Shown here: one piece after another, positions 46,925 through 55,928 of the stretch | Position numbering within the stretch: the first letter of the stretch is position 1 | Layout: the number at the start of each line of letters is the position of its first letter | Origin: Flavobacterium sp. LHD-80 | GTDB lineage: Bacteria; Bacteroidota; Bacteroidia; Flavobacteriales; Flavobacteriaceae | Assembly: GCF_030929605.1 (NCBI RefSeq) | Contig: NZ_JAVFVS010000005.1 | Location: 1-64,000 of the forward strand | DNA length: 64,000 nt | Reading direction: 5' to 3' | The notes under the pieces: generated by a model | Database searches by the model: none | What the model saw: only the letters and a program-made list of their open reading frames with translations | Told to the model about the DNA's origin: nothing | Translations under genes and position numbers: made by a program

Positions 46925-47595
46925 CTACTCCATAAATCCTGCCTTAATCTCAATCAATCTATCCATACCATCCTGAACCGCGTTTTCGTAAAACTCAGCC
47001 ATGATTTTTGATATTTCACTAGTGGTCAAACTCACTGTATTTTTAACCAGCAAGGCAGAGATCCTCTCCAACAACTCTTCATTCAGTCTAGCTATTTTTA
47101 CCATATTCCATCCCATAACACGGGCAGCCAGCATATCAGGTTTTGCCCCTGACCAAATAAATCTAGATGGTTCGCATAAATCTCTTCAGCATACATATCA
47201 AAAAAATGTTTTAAAATCTTACAGTTATCTTCGATAGCGTCCCCACGGATTTCAAGCTGGTTCTCATAGGTCATGAGCTTTAAGAATACTATTCCAGGAA
47301 GCATACAGAATTTAAAGTGGTGCTTTCCTTCCAGCTCAACTTGTGGAAAACCATAATTATATCTCTTTTTATAACCAGGAATGCTTACATCTGTAAGCCC
47401 GATGTCTTCAACCGTTACATAAGTTCCTTTACCTTCTATTTCACCAAAAGGCAGTAAATCGATTTCTATAATACTTTTCCATACCAATACGAAAGCATTG
47501 CCTTTATAATGATGAAACCCTGCGGTCTCTATCAGATATTTTTTTAATGTTTCATAAGTTCCTTTGTCATTAATAAAAACACTTTCGCCATCTAT
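46925..47595 (-). pseudogene. AbiEii-like nucleotidyltransferase remnant
   Basis: Read on the minus strand, the frame from about 47595 encodes IDGESVFINDKGTYETL, HHYKGNAFVLVW, then KSIIEIDLLPFGEIEG, typical of nucleotidyltransferases of the AbiEii/AbiGii or MNT-like type, followed by LPGIVFLKLMTYE and DNCKILKHF. Near 47145 the frame is lost (IYANHLDLFGQG...) and one frame over the protein continues SGAKPDMLAARVMGWNMVKIARLNEE to a stop at 46925. The 5' end lacks a start codon, and another frame break lies near 47600. The expected GS..D nucleotidyltransferase motif would have been further upstream. No AbiEi-type partner is visible. It is broken at two or more places. Confidence 0.65.
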
Positions 47596-47637
47596 TTATC
47601 CTGAAGATGTCGATTAAAAAACATTGAGCATTAATTA

Positions 47638-47760
47638 ATGCCTAAATTACTTTCCTTCCCTCTTGATATTTCACGCGGAGACGAAAAATTCATCTTCAAT
47701 ATTCCTTTTCTACCTGATTTGAAAATTGAATTGAAGAGTGATAATTATGAGTTTGACTAG
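47638..47760 (+). CDS. Possible 40-residue ORF or gene fragment
   Basis: ATG at 47638 opens MPKLLSFPLDISRGDEKFIF and continues NIPFLPDLKIELKSDNYEFD to a stop at 47760. The composition is protein-like, but no family is recognised. It begins 43 bp past the end of the nucleotidyltransferase remnant and may be the cut-off edge of a neighbouring gene. Confidence 0.2.
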   Translation: MPKLLSFPLDISRGDEKFIFNIPFLPDLKIELKSDNYEFD

Positions 47761-48075
47761 AGCCTTGAAATTAACCAATCAATTATAGTAAATAAAAAAA
47801 TAGTTATTAATTACACCATAAAGTTAAAAATCTTAGATATCTTCCAAATTACAATATCTCTTTACTTACAAGAATTGTTAAGAAATTATTTTGGTTTCAT
47901 CCTATAAAATGAAACATAATTATACTATAATAAGTGTATTATTTTTTACTGTTTACACGCTTTAAAAGTCTAAGAAACATCAAAAAAAATACTTCCAAGA
48001 TAAACTTTTATTGCAATGTTTTTTTATTTCAAAATTTCATATCTTTAAGTTTAAAACTTTCATTCCTAAAAAGTT

Positions 48076-49224
48076 ATGACTATGAAAATAAAAATTTACT
48101 TGCTCTCTACCCTGATTACAATATTAATCGTTTCCATCACTTACCGCTACACACGATCAGCTTTTGTGCAACAAAGAATAATATCTAGCTCAACAAACTG
48201 TACTGTAAATCCAAACAATACGGTATTAACAGCATTTAAAAAAACTATTGAAAATAAGTATAAACCTGCGGGGAAGGCTCCAAAAGGAATGGTTTGGGTT
48301 CCTGGCGGCGAATTTTCAATGGGAAGCAATGTTAAAGATGAAAGTCTTTGCAGCATAAAAGGAATCACAAAAGATGCTGCTCCTGTACACAGAGTCTACG
48401 TTGATGGTTATTATATGGATGAAACTGAAGTAACTAACGAACAATATGAGCAATTTGTAAGAGCAACCGGTTATATTACAGTTGCAGAACAAAAACCTAC
48501 TAAGGAAGAATTTCCAACTGCTAATGAAGAAGATTTGGTTACAGGTTCAGTTATTTTTACTCCTACTCCAACTGCCGTCAATTTGAATAATTTTCTGCAA
48601 TGGTGGCGTTATGAACCTGGTACAGATTGGAAACATCCAAATGGACCACAAAGTAGTATAAAAGGAAAAGAAAAATACCCGGTTGTACATATTACTTATG
48701 AAGATGCTACTTTCTATGCAAAATGGGCAGGAAAAAGACTTCCTACAGAAGCAGAATGGGAATTTGCAGCTCGTGGTGGCAAAACAGGAAATTTATATAC
48801 TTGGGGAAATACTTTAAAACCAAACGGGAAATTCCAGGCGAATATCTATCAGGGGCATTTTCCTATTAAGGATGGAGACACTGGAGAAGATGGCTTTAAA
48901 GGTATCGCTCCTACTGCACAATATTCTCCAAATGGATACGGATTGTATGATATGGCCGGAAATGTTTGGGAGTGGACTAGTGATTGGTATAGCATAGATT
49001 ATTACAAAACATTAAGCGAAAGCGGAATGGTAACTAAAAATCCGCAAGGACCGGATTCTTATAATGACCCTGCTGATCCAAATCAAATAAAAAGAGTACA
49101 TCGCGGAGGATCCTTTTTATGCACTGATCAATATTGCACACGTTACATGGTTGGAACCAGAGGAAAAGGTGAAGTCAGATCCGCAGCTAATCATCTTGGT
49201 TTTAGATGCGTAAAAAGTATTTAG
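48076..49224 (+). CDS. Formylglycine-generating enzyme (sulfatase-modifying), membrane-anchored
   Basis: A 382-aa member of the FGE/SUMF1 family, which oxidises the active-site Cys of sulfatases to formylglycine using oxygen and copper. The N-terminus has a membrane or signal segment (about 5-22, IYLLSTLITILIVSITYRY), so the enzyme acts outside the cytoplasm. The FGE fold begins at KGMVWVPGGEFSMGS (about 70-84) and continues VYVDGYYMDETEVTNEQYEQFV (in parts), RLPTEAEWEFAARGG and GLYDMAGNVWEWTSDWY. The catalytic pair is Cys349 and Cys354 in RGGSFLCTDQYCTRY, the same CxxxxC spacing as in known FGEs. The two arylsulfatases in this window are its likely substrates. It stands about 1.8 kb from the second sulfatase. 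Confidence 0.93.
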   Translation: MTMKIKIYLLSTLITILIVSITYRYTRSAFVQQRIISSSTNCTVNPNNTVLTAFKKTIENKYKPAGKAPKGMVWVPGGEFSMGSNVKDESLCSIKGITKDAAPVHRVYVDGYYMDETEVTNEQYEQFVRATGYITVAEQKPTKEEFPTANEEDLVTGSVIFTPTPTAVNLNNFLQWWRYEPGTDWKHPNGPQSSIKGKEKYPVVHITYEDATFYAKWAGKRLPTEAEWEFAARGGKTGNLYTWGNTLKPNGKFQANIYQGHFPIKDGDTGEDGFKGIAPTAQYSPNGYGLYDMAGNVWEWTSDWYSIDYYKTLSESGMVTKNPQGPDSYNDPADPNQIKRVHRGGSFLCTDQYCTRYMVGTRGKGEVRSAANHLGFRCVKSI

Positions 49225-49719
49225 AGAAAAATCGATTTCAAAATGAATTATTATTAAAAAATGGTAGAGCAATAATTGTTTACATTAAAAATTCAAGAAA
49301 TATATTACTGTATCAGCTTCTAAAATAAGTGGGAGTTACTGCACCTGTCTCAAGAGACAGCACGTAATTTTGCAGCCAATTCAAAATTCAGAAGTTTGTC
49401 TTAAAAAAACTATGTTATAGAAGGCAGTCGAAATTCTGTCAATACTGTGAAAAAATAAACGTCATTAAGGACACTGATTCTCAAAATGAAGTGACAAATA
49501 AAATTTACTACAAATTTATAGTTTTAACAAATTTCATAGTAAAGTAAACGAAAAAAAAGATCTTGTTTACAGCGATTTACAAAGACTGGTTAAATTTTAT
49601 GATGACCTATATAATATTGAACCAAAATAATGTTCCGGACAATCCAAAACTAGTGATTAAATTATAACGAACAAACATATCCTAAATGACCATATTCCCA
49701 GATTAATATCAAATTATTT
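49225..49719. other. Intergenic stretch, no gene seen
   Basis: About 495 bp between FGE and the P-type ATPase. It contains one short hairpin, CTGTCTC-AA-GAGACAG (49345-49360), in a locally GC-richer stretch (49325-49390) that reads WELLHLSQETARNFAANSK in one frame and may be a remnant of a lost gene. No family is recognised. Confidence 0.4.
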
Positions 49720-52218
49720 ATGTCTTATAATATACCCAACCATCTAAAAGGTCTTAATAATAACGAGGTGACCGCTTTAAGAAAGAAATATGGCTACAAC
49801 CAGATAGACGGTATCAATAAAAATGCTGGGCTTGAACTACTAATGGATATACTGAAAGAGCCAATGCTAATGCTCTTGTTTGCTATTTCGATTATTTACC
49901 TCATCATAGGTGATTATGGTGAAGCTCTATTTATGTTTCTGTCGATCGCAGTAGTTTCTGCTATTTCATTATATCAGGATACCCGAAGTAAAAAAGCATT
50001 AGAGGCATTAGAAAAACTGAATGAACCATTGAGCAAGGTTATCCGAAATGCGCAGGTAATTGAAATTCCAACCCATGAAATTACAGTAGGAGATCTCTGT
50101 ATTATCGAAGAAGGAAAAATGGTTAATGCAGACGGTGAAATTATACACAGTAACGATTTTTCCGTTAATGAAGCCTCTCTGACTGGTGAAAGTCTTTCTG
50201 TATTCAAAAACAGCGAAAGTGAAGACAATAAAGTTTATAGCGGGACTTTAACTGTTTCGGGACTGGCAGTATTTAAAGTAGAAAAAATTGGAAAAGACAC
50301 CCGCATTGGTAAAATTGGTATTTCTATTTCGGAAATAAAAGAAGAAAACTCGCCTTTACAGCTTCAAATACGCAGATTTGTAAAGGCAATGGCCATTGTA
50401 GGGATTGTTATTTTTGGGATTGTATGCACCGTTAACTACTACCATACGAACAATCTCATTGATAGCCTGCTCAACGGGCTAACACTCGCAATGTCGGTCC
50501 TGCCGGAAGAAATTCCCGTAGCATTTACCACATTCATGACATTGGGGGCATGGAAGCTGATGCGTGATGGCATTATTGTCAAACGTAGCAACATCGTGGA
50601 AACATTAGGCAGTACAACGGTTATCTGCACCGATAAAACTGGAACTATTACCGAAAACATAATGCAGCTAAAGCATCTTTACAATTACCAGTCTGACACA
50701 ATTTTCAATGAAACAGATTTCGATAATACCTCACTTTCTCCACTTATTGACTATGCAATGTGGAGCAGTGAGCCTGTACCTTTTGACCCAATGGAAAAAA
50801 CCTTACACAGTTTGTATACGCAAACAAAAAGAGGCGACCAACAAAAAGAATTTCAAATGATACACGAATATCCGCTGGACGGGAAGCCACCAATGATGAC
50901 ACACCTTTTTGAGAATAAGAAAAAGCAACGGATTATCGCAGCAAAAGGGGCACCGGAGGCCATTCTCAATGTTTCAACACTTTCCGGAAATGAAAAAGAT
51001 AGGGTGCGCAATATTATCAAGACTTTAGGACAGCAGGGATTTCGGATTTTAGGTGTAGCAAAATCAAATTTTGAAGGCAATAATTTTCCTGAAAAACAAC
51101 AAGATTTCAGGTTTGATTTCCTAGGGTTAGTGGTTTTCTATGACCCACCAAAGAAAAATATACAAGAAGTTTTTCGCCATATTTATGATGCAGGCATCAA
51201 AGTAAAAGTAATTACTGGCGATAATATCGATACTACAAGAAGTATCGCTACACAGGCAGGAATTAAGCATACATCTGAAGCCATAGAAGGTAAAGACATC
51301 ATGGAATACACAGAAGAACAGCTTTTGCAGGCTGCCCAAGAAAAAGTATTATTTACGCGGATGTTTCCCGATGCAAAACTAGCTGTGGTAAATGCACTAA
51401 AAAAGAAAGGCGAAGTGGTGGCAATGCTGGGCGATGGTGTAAATGATGGTCCTGCCCTCAAAGCAGCTCATATTGGTGTGGCAATGGGGAGTAAAGGAAC
51501 AGAAATTGCCAAAGCGGCAGCCGCATTAGTGATTACTAATGATGATTTAGACAAATTGATTACCGGCATTGCATCAGGCAGAAGGATTTATGCCAATATC
51601 AAAAAAGCCATTCAGTATATCATTTCCATTCATATTCCAATTGTTCTTACCGTTTCACTTCCGTTGTTTTTAGGCTGGAAATTTCCACAAATATTCACAC
51701 CTGTACACGTTATCTTTTTAGAATTGGTAATGGGTCCTACCTGTTCCATTGTCTATGAAAATGAACCGATGGAGCGAAATACAATGTTGAAAAAGCCACG
51801 GAAAATGACTGATACATTCCTCAATTGGAAGGAACTGGTTGTCAGTATAATTCAGGGGTTAGTTATAACGATTGGTGTATTGTTCGTTTATCAATATACA
51901 GTACAAAACGGTGGTCGCGAAGAAAAAACAAGAGCAATGGTTTTTACTACATTGATTTTTGCCAATATTTTGTTGAGCCTCGCGAACCGTTCCTTCCATT
52001 ACAGCCTGTTTGAAAGTTTCAAAAATAAGAATATACTGTTTGTAATAATTAACTTCCTAACTATCATTATGTTATTCGCCATCTTATATATTGGCCCTTT
52101 GGCTAATTTCTTCCACTTAACCGGATTAAATATAGCGGAATTAGGTATGGCAGCCATTATCGCTTCCACATCCGTATTATGGTTTGAAGTGTATAAATTG
52201 GTTAGACGTCTAAGATAA
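49720..52218 (+). CDS. Cation-translocating P-type ATPase
   Basis: An 832-aa complete P-type pump. Visible landmarks are the actuator motif TGES (155-158), the M4 ion-site motif PEEIP (262-266), the phosphorylation site Asp305 in DKTGT, the nucleotide-binding KGAPE, and the hinge GDGVNDGPA (about 576-584). Hydrophobic pairs near 48-88 and 225-275 and the C-terminal helices from about 645 give ten predicted passes. The absence of N-terminal CxxC metal domains and of a Cys-Pro-Cys in M4 (PEEIP here) rules out the heavy-metal P1B class. It fits P2-type Ca/other cation pumps, though the PEEIP form differs from SERCA PEGLP, so the ion is open. It stands alone after 495 bp of non-coding DNA. Confidence 0.9.
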   Translation: MSYNIPNHLKGLNNNEVTALRKKYGYNQIDGINKNAGLELLMDILKEPMLMLLFAISIIYLIIGDYGEALFMFLSIAVVSAISLYQDTRSKKALEALEKLNEPLSKVIRNAQVIEIPTHEITVGDLCIIEEGKMVNADGEIIHSNDFSVNEASLTGESLSVFKNSESEDNKVYSGTLTVSGLAVFKVEKIGKDTRIGKIGISISEIKEENSPLQLQIRRFVKAMAIVGIVIFGIVCTVNYYHTNNLIDSLLNGLTLAMSVLPEEIPVAFTTFMTLGAWKLMRDGIIVKRSNIVETLGSTTVICTDKTGTITENIMQLKHLYNYQSDTIFNETDFDNTSLSPLIDYAMWSSEPVPFDPMEKTLHSLYTQTKRGDQQKEFQMIHEYPLDGKPPMMTHLFENKKKQRIIAAKGAPEAILNVSTLSGNEKDRVRNIIKTLGQQGFRILGVAKSNFEGNNFPEKQQDFRFDFLGLVVFYDPPKKNIQEVFRHIYDAGIKVKVITGDNIDTTRSIATQAGIKHTSEAIEGKDIMEYTEEQLLQAAQEKVLFTRMFPDAKLAVVNALKKKGEVVAMLGDGVNDGPALKAAHIGVAMGSKGTEIAKAAAALVITNDDLDKLITGIASGRRIYANIKKAIQYIISIHIPIVLTVSLPLFLGWKFPQIFTPVHVIFLELVMGPTCSIVYENEPMERNTMLKKPRKMTDTFLNWKELVVSIIQGLVITIGVLFVYQYTVQNGGREEKTRAMVFTTLIFANILLSLANRSFHYSLFESFKNKNILFVIINFLTIIMLFAILYIGPLANFFHLTGLNIAELGMAAIIASTSVLWFEVYKLVRRLR

Positions 52219-52618
52219 AAACAACACAGAAATCATAAATGAGCATTTTTTACTCCAAACATTTTTTTCTAAAAGCATAACCAAGATAAAATCAGACTCT
52301 CTCTTTGTTAGTGAATACTTATTGACTTAGTTAATAATTATAATCAATAAACGATAGAATTAATTCCAAATTATGAAAACCAATTTAAATTAGATACTGT
52401 TGATCCACGCATTTCCAAACTAGCAAATTATACACAAGCATTCGGTTGGCTGACCAATTTTTCCTAAGTAGACCAGAAATTGGAGCTGATAACTTTTGCC
52501 CCAAAAAGTTAAGGTTGTAATCTTAAAATAAGCAGCAAAAATTCTGAGCCATTACATCAGATAAGTCTTTATAATTTAAAAAAGCCCTCTTCAGGGCTTT
52601 AAATTTGTTGTATAAAAC
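52219..52618. other. Intergenic stretch with possible coding remnant
   Basis: About 400 bp. Positions 52351-52467 (plus strand) form an open stretch without an ATG that reads protein-like (FKLDTVDPRISKLANYTQAF) and ends GWLTNFS and stop; it may be a gene fragment of unknown family. The terminator at 52581-52600 serves the minus-strand HTH gene. Confidence 0.35.
52581..52600 (-). terminator. Intrinsic terminator of the GNAT-like/HTH pair
   Basis: AAAGCCCT (52581-52588) pairs with AGGGCTTT (52593-52600) around CTTC, followed on the minus strand by a T-run. It lies 19 bp beyond the stop of the HTH gene. Confidence 0.85.
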
Positions 52619-53089
52619 TTAGACTATTTCTACCAAATTACGGTAATCATATTTTTTATACTTCTCAACATTTTTCTTTTCTTTATTTAATTCGATCAAC
52701 TCATTCTTTATTTGAACTCTATACCAATATTCAGGTTTAGTGTGCGAAAAACAACTTAACTTTAAAACTAACTCTGCATTAAGTTTTCTAACTCCTGTCA
52801 AATATTTATGAAGATTACTATCTTCCATTCCAAAATACGTTGCTAGTTCCTTTTTAGTTAATTTAAGGGCTTTCAAATACATTTTAACAAAATCAAGTAC
52901 CTTTAAAACTTCAATATCATCACTTTCGTTCTGAATATAATCTTCTAATTTATACTGAATAGAAAGCAATTGATTTGTTAATATTCTTTCTTTGGATTGT
53001 TTAGAAGAATGCAATAAAATAGTCTGCTTAATATCTTCTCTTTTCTTGTCATTCCAAATATTTTCAAATTTAATTTCTTTATTTTTCAT
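52619..53089 (-). CDS. HTH antitoxin-like protein (HigA/Xre type)
   Basis: A 156-aa protein. The N-terminal half (about 1-75) is helical and charged. The C-terminal half carries an Xre-type HTH: LKLTKKELATYFGMEDSNLHKYLTG (in parts, about 74-99), then KLNAELVLKLSCFSHTKPEYWYRVQIKNEL (in parts), where the final segment is typical of HigA-like antitoxins (an 'F...P..W...Q' motif). It starts 5 nt after the GNAT-like gene ends, so the order is toxin-like then antitoxin-like. It would bind the toxin and repress the shared promoter. The family assignment is fair; pairing as a toxin-antitoxin system is inferred. Confidence 0.75.
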   Translation of the reverse strand: MKNKEIKFENIWNDKKREDIKQTILLHSSKQSKERILTNQLLSIQYKLEDYIQNESDDIEVLKVLDFVKMYLKALKLTKKELATYFGMEDSNLHKYLTGVRKLNAELVLKLSCFSHTKPEYWYRVQIKNELIELNKEKKNVEKYKKYDYRNLVEIV

Positions 53090-53094
53090 CTTAA

Positions 53095-53610
53095 TTAATC
53101 TAAAAACTCGGTTATTAATTTTTGTCCCCCTTCAGGAGGGATAAGCATAGTCGTACTATCTCCTAATCGTACAGCATTATATTTTGTTGAATACACTTTC
53201 ATTAATTTAGTCTCATCTTCTATATTTTCTTCCAAAACATCAAAAGCCAACCAACCTTGAAAATGGTCTTCACCATTCATAAAACTCAGCCTGCAGGCAA
53301 AAGCAATTAAACAACCTGCAACATTATCATATTCTTTTACTGTACCAACATTATGAGGTGCTATTTCAATAAAAGCCATATAAGGCTCAATTTTATCTCT
53401 CATTTCAAATGATAGGCAGCCTTCAATTCTTTCAGAAGTTTCCTCAGAAACTAAAACATAAGTTTCAAAGTTTTTTTTCTTTAAATGCTTATGAAAATCA
53501 AACCTCCATCCATCAACTACAGAAGGAAGACTCACTTTCAATAGTTTTGCATCTGAAATTTTAGCATTAACTAATGTATTTCCTTCTATTTTTAATATTT
53601 TTACATTCAT
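53095..53610 (-). CDS. GNAT-like protein paired with HTH gene (candidate toxin)
   Basis: A 171-aa protein from the ATG at 53610; the longer frame adds only 8 residues overlapping the promoter. It has the form of an acetyltransferase-like fold: SVVDGWRFDFHKHLKKKNFETYVLV, GCLSFEM strand, YMAFIEIAPHNVG (the GNAT 'IEVAPxxxG' strand and loop, about 95-107), then VAGCLIAFACRLSF helix and HFQGWLAFDVLEEN. The classic acetyl-CoA P-loop (Q/RxxGxG/A) is weak, reading APHNVGTVKEYDNVAG. Proteins of this type are found beside HigA/Xre-like genes in Bacteroidota and appear to be toxins. The catalytic state is uncertain. It precedes the HTH gene by 5 nt. Confidence 0.6.
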   Translation of the reverse strand: MNVKILKIEGNTLVNAKISDAKLLKVSLPSVVDGWRFDFHKHLKKKNFETYVLVSEETSERIEGCLSFEMRDKIEPYMAFIEIAPHNVGTVKEYDNVAGCLIAFACRLSFMNGEDHFQGWLAFDVLEENIEDETKLMKVYSTKYNAVRLGDSTTMLIPPEGGQKLITEFLD

Positions 53611-53631
53611 TATTTGAATTGATTCGTTATA

Positions 53632-53668
53632 CAAATATACAATTTTAATTATACAAATTGTACAATTT
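53632..53668 (-). promoter_or_regulatory. Promoter -7 box and palindromic operator of the GNAT-like/HTH pair
   Basis: On the minus strand TATATTTG (53632-53639) matches the Bacteroidota -7 consensus TAnnTTTG, 22 bp before the ATG at 53610. A perfect 14-bp palindrome AAATTGTACAATTT lies at 53655-53668, just upstream. This fits autorepression by the HTH protein, as in HigBA-type systems. No well-placed -33 TTG was found. Confidence 0.5.
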
Positions 53669-53840
53669 AATTGCGTTTTTATTTTAATATTTCTTTTCTA
53701 GTATGCAATTTAAATATTTGGAAAATAACGATTAACAAACCAGCACCGTTATGCATTTATCTTAATATTCCTCAATAGTAACCATTTATACCCTGATAAC
53801 AAGACACAATTAGATATGAATTTAATTGTGCCTTATTAAA

Positions 53841-55151
53841 TTAAGATTTTAAACCAAGACTTTTCTTCATTTGAATCAGTTCTTGTTCCATTTTTTCAAT
53901 TGTTTCTATAGTTACCTTAACAGAATTGCCTTGCTTCTCTTCTAGTCTTTGTTTTAATCCCTGCATCTCACGCCCGATGGTAAGCTCTTCAGTTATAGCA
54001 TATCCTTCTGTCTGGCTTACAGACTGATGTCCCAGCATTTCCTTTACTACATGAATTGGTACATTATTATTTAACGTAACAGTACTAGCGAAGGTTCTTC
54101 TCGCCTTGTGGGTATTTAACACACTTCTTATCCCGCACAAATCAGCAATTTCTTTAAGGTATTCATTCATTTTCTGATTTGAACTTACAGGCAGTACAGA
54201 ATTTCTCTGTATGCATAAAGGGTGATTTTTGTAACTCTCTATTATTTCAATAGCTTTTGGCAGTAAAGGAACATTTATTGTGTTTTTTGTTTTCTGTCTT
54301 GCAGACATTATCCATTTCTCTTGATCAATACCAAACTTTAAGTCAGACTGCTTTAAATTAAATACATCAATATATGCAAGACCAGTATAACACTGAAAGA
54401 CAAAAACATCTCTTACCACACTGAGACGATCTGTTAAAAATTTATGCTTTTCCAATAGTGACAACTCATGATTAGTTAAAGGCTTTTTAGGCACTTTAAT
54501 CTTTTTAGATTTAAAACGCTTAAATGGATCTGCAGAAATAATTTCTTTATCAACCCCGATAAGAACAACCTTCTTAAAATTAGAAATATATTTGAGAGCA
54601 GTGTTATTGCTTATATTCTTTACTGTTTTAAGATAAAACTCATAATCTTTTACAAATTCAAAATTCAGCTCGCTAAATTCCATATCCCTTAAACCGTATT
54701 TATAAAACATAAACTCGGTAACATGTTTTTTTGATATCTCGTAACGCTCATGGGTGCCAATAGCATACTCCTCTTTTTCTACTAAAGCTAACATTTGATC
54801 ATTGTGGAGCTGAAATTCCTGCAGCACTGTGGACTTTACAGTAGTTTTACCTAAAGCATAGTTAATAAGTTTTACACTGCTGACAATCTCTCGTTTCTCA
54901 GAGAGTTCGTCTCTGTATTTGTTTATTTTTAATTCAAGCGAATTCAAAAACAAATTTAAAGCCTTAGCATCTTCTTTATTTCCTGTCGCCCTTGCAGTCT
55001 TCTGCTCCCACCGGTTAAAATCCCATTTTCGTTTAGTGGATGTTTCTTTAGGAACTCCATCTACAGTAATTCTCAGATAAATATACTTCTCTTTGGTACT
55101 TTTTACGGAACTCTTCAAAAAGAAGGTAATTCCAAAACTGTTTTCTAACAT
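53841..55151 (-). CDS. Tyrosine recombinase/integrase (IntDOT-like group)
   Basis: A 436-aa integrase with an N-terminal arm-binding region (about 1-100), a SAM-like core-binding domain (110-205) and a catalytic domain (225-400). Catalytic residues visible are Lys287, His348 and Arg351 (HKARRTFA), His375 (GHQSV) and the nucleophile Tyr384 (TEGYA). The position of the first catalytic Arg reads CYTGLAYIDV, with Ala259 where most have TGLR. IntDOT and related Bacteroides conjugative-transposon integrases are known to lack this Arg, so the protein fits that group. It lies 263 bp from the 3' end of a tRNA-Arg gene, the usual place for an element that integrated there. It probably marks the right end of the island. 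Confidence 0.9.
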   Translation of the reverse strand: MLENSFGITFFLKSSVKSTKEKYIYLRITVDGVPKETSTKRKWDFNRWEQKTARATGNKEDAKALNLFLNSLELKINKYRDELSEKREIVSSVKLINYALGKTTVKSTVLQEFQLHNDQMLALVEKEEYAIGTHERYEISKKHVTEFMFYKYGLRDMEFSELNFEFVKDYEFYLKTVKNISNNTALKYISNFKKVVLIGVDKEIISADPFKRFKSKKIKVPKKPLTNHELSLLEKHKFLTDRLSVVRDVFVFQCYTGLAYIDVFNLKQSDLKFGIDQEKWIMSARQKTKNTINVPLLPKAIEIIESYKNHPLCIQRNSVLPVSSNQKMNEYLKEIADLCGIRSVLNTHKARRTFASTVTLNNNVPIHVVKEMLGHQSVSQTEGYAITEELTIGREMQGLKQRLEEKQGNSVKVTIETIEKMEQELIQMKKSLGLKS

Positions 55152-55341
55152 AATTCAACAATTTAATAAGTTAATAAAGGTCGAATTATAATATCTCTAA
55201 ATCAAGTCGTTAACCAGCTTTACATGTTGAAGAACAACACTTTAACTCGTTTTTTGTGGCAATTTTTTTTAGCAGAATAAATTGCCACGAATGTGCCATA
55301 AAAATTAGCGAAAGAATGAGCGTTTTTGAAACTAGAATGAA

Positions 55342-55377
55342 CAAAAAAAAACCCGCATCTCAGTAAAGATGCGGGTT
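55342..55377 (-). terminator. Terminator of the tRNA cluster
   Basis: AACCCGCATCT (55350-55360) pairs perfectly with AGATGCGGGTT (55367-55377) around a 6-nt loop, and the A-run at 55342-55350 gives a long T tract on the minus strand. A second small hairpin (GACCGATT/AATCGGTC, 55389-55409) lies between it and tRNA-Arg. Confidence 0.9.
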
Positions 55378-55413
55378 TTCAACGTTTTGACCGATTCAAA
55401 AAATCGGTCTTAG

Positions 55414-55487
55414 TGATCCCAGAAGGATTCGAACCTTCGACCTACGCATTAGAAGTGCGTTGCTCTATCCAGCTGAGCTATGGAACC
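55414..55487 (-). tRNA. tRNA-Arg (anticodon TCT)
   Basis: A complete cloverleaf read on the minus strand: acceptor GGTTCCA with TGGGATC (two G-U pairs), D arm AGCTCAGCTGG, anticodon stem ACGCA/TGCGT with loop CTTCTAA (anticodon TCT), and T arm GGTTCGAATCC. No CCA is encoded. It is last in a Ser-Pro-Arg cluster, and its 3' end faces the integrase gene, so it is the probable attachment site of the element. Confidence 0.95.
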
Positions 55488-55517
55488 ATTTCTTTTTAAA
55501 CTTATGGTAAAGTTTAG

Positions 55518-55592
55518 TCGGGGTGGCAGGATTCGAACCTGCGGCCTCCTGCTCCCAAAGCAGGCGCGATAACCGGGCTACGCTACACCCCG
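55518..55592 (-). tRNA. tRNA-Pro (anticodon TGG)
   Basis: Minus-strand cloverleaf: acceptor CGGGGTG paired with CACCCCG, anticodon stem CCTGC/GCAGG with loop TTTGGGA (anticodon TGG), T arm AGGTTCGAATCCT. It is the middle gene of the cluster, separated from its neighbours by 15 to 30 bp. Confidence 0.95.
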
Positions 55593-55607
55593 AAGGCAAA
55601 ATTTAAG

Positions 55608-55691
55608 CGGAGAGACAGGGACTCGAACCCTGGCGACGGTTACCCGTCGACAGATTAGCAATCTGCTCCATTACCGCTCTGGCACCTCTCC
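55608..55691 (-). tRNA. tRNA-Ser (anticodon GCT)
   Basis: Minus-strand class II tRNA: acceptor GGAGAGG, anticodon stem CAGAT/ATCTG with loop TGCTA (anticodon GCT), a long variable arm (TCGACGGGTAACCGTCGC) and T arm GGGTTCGAGTCCC. It is the first gene transcribed in the cluster. Confidence 0.95.
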
Positions 55692-55874
55692 AAGCTCAAG
55701 AAACGTGTTCTGTTTTGCGGTTGCAAATGTAAGACAACATTCCATATCTCACAACTATTTTTGCGCTTTTTTTAAAGTTTTTTTCATCTTTTTTCTAAAA
55801 CACTTCACAATCAAACGAATAGAATTAACAAAAATTTCATCTTAAATTTAAAATCACCCTATTTGACACAAAAT

Positions 55875-55904
55875 TTGAATTTATTCAAATAAAGAGTAAA
55901 TTTG
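55875..55904 (+). promoter_or_regulatory. Bacteroidota-type promoter of the thiolase gene
   Basis: TTG at 55875-55877 and TAAATTTG at 55897-55904 are separated by exactly 19 bp, matching the established -33/-7 consensus of the phylum. The start codon lies 24 bp further on, giving a very short leader. Confidence 0.75.
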
Positions 55905-55928
55905 CTAGATAACTAATATTAACAGAAA

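Noticed and set aside
47934..48188. 84-codon frame upstream of the FGE
   Set aside because: Overlaps the FGE start in another frame, is Phe/Leu-rich by composition and resembles no family.
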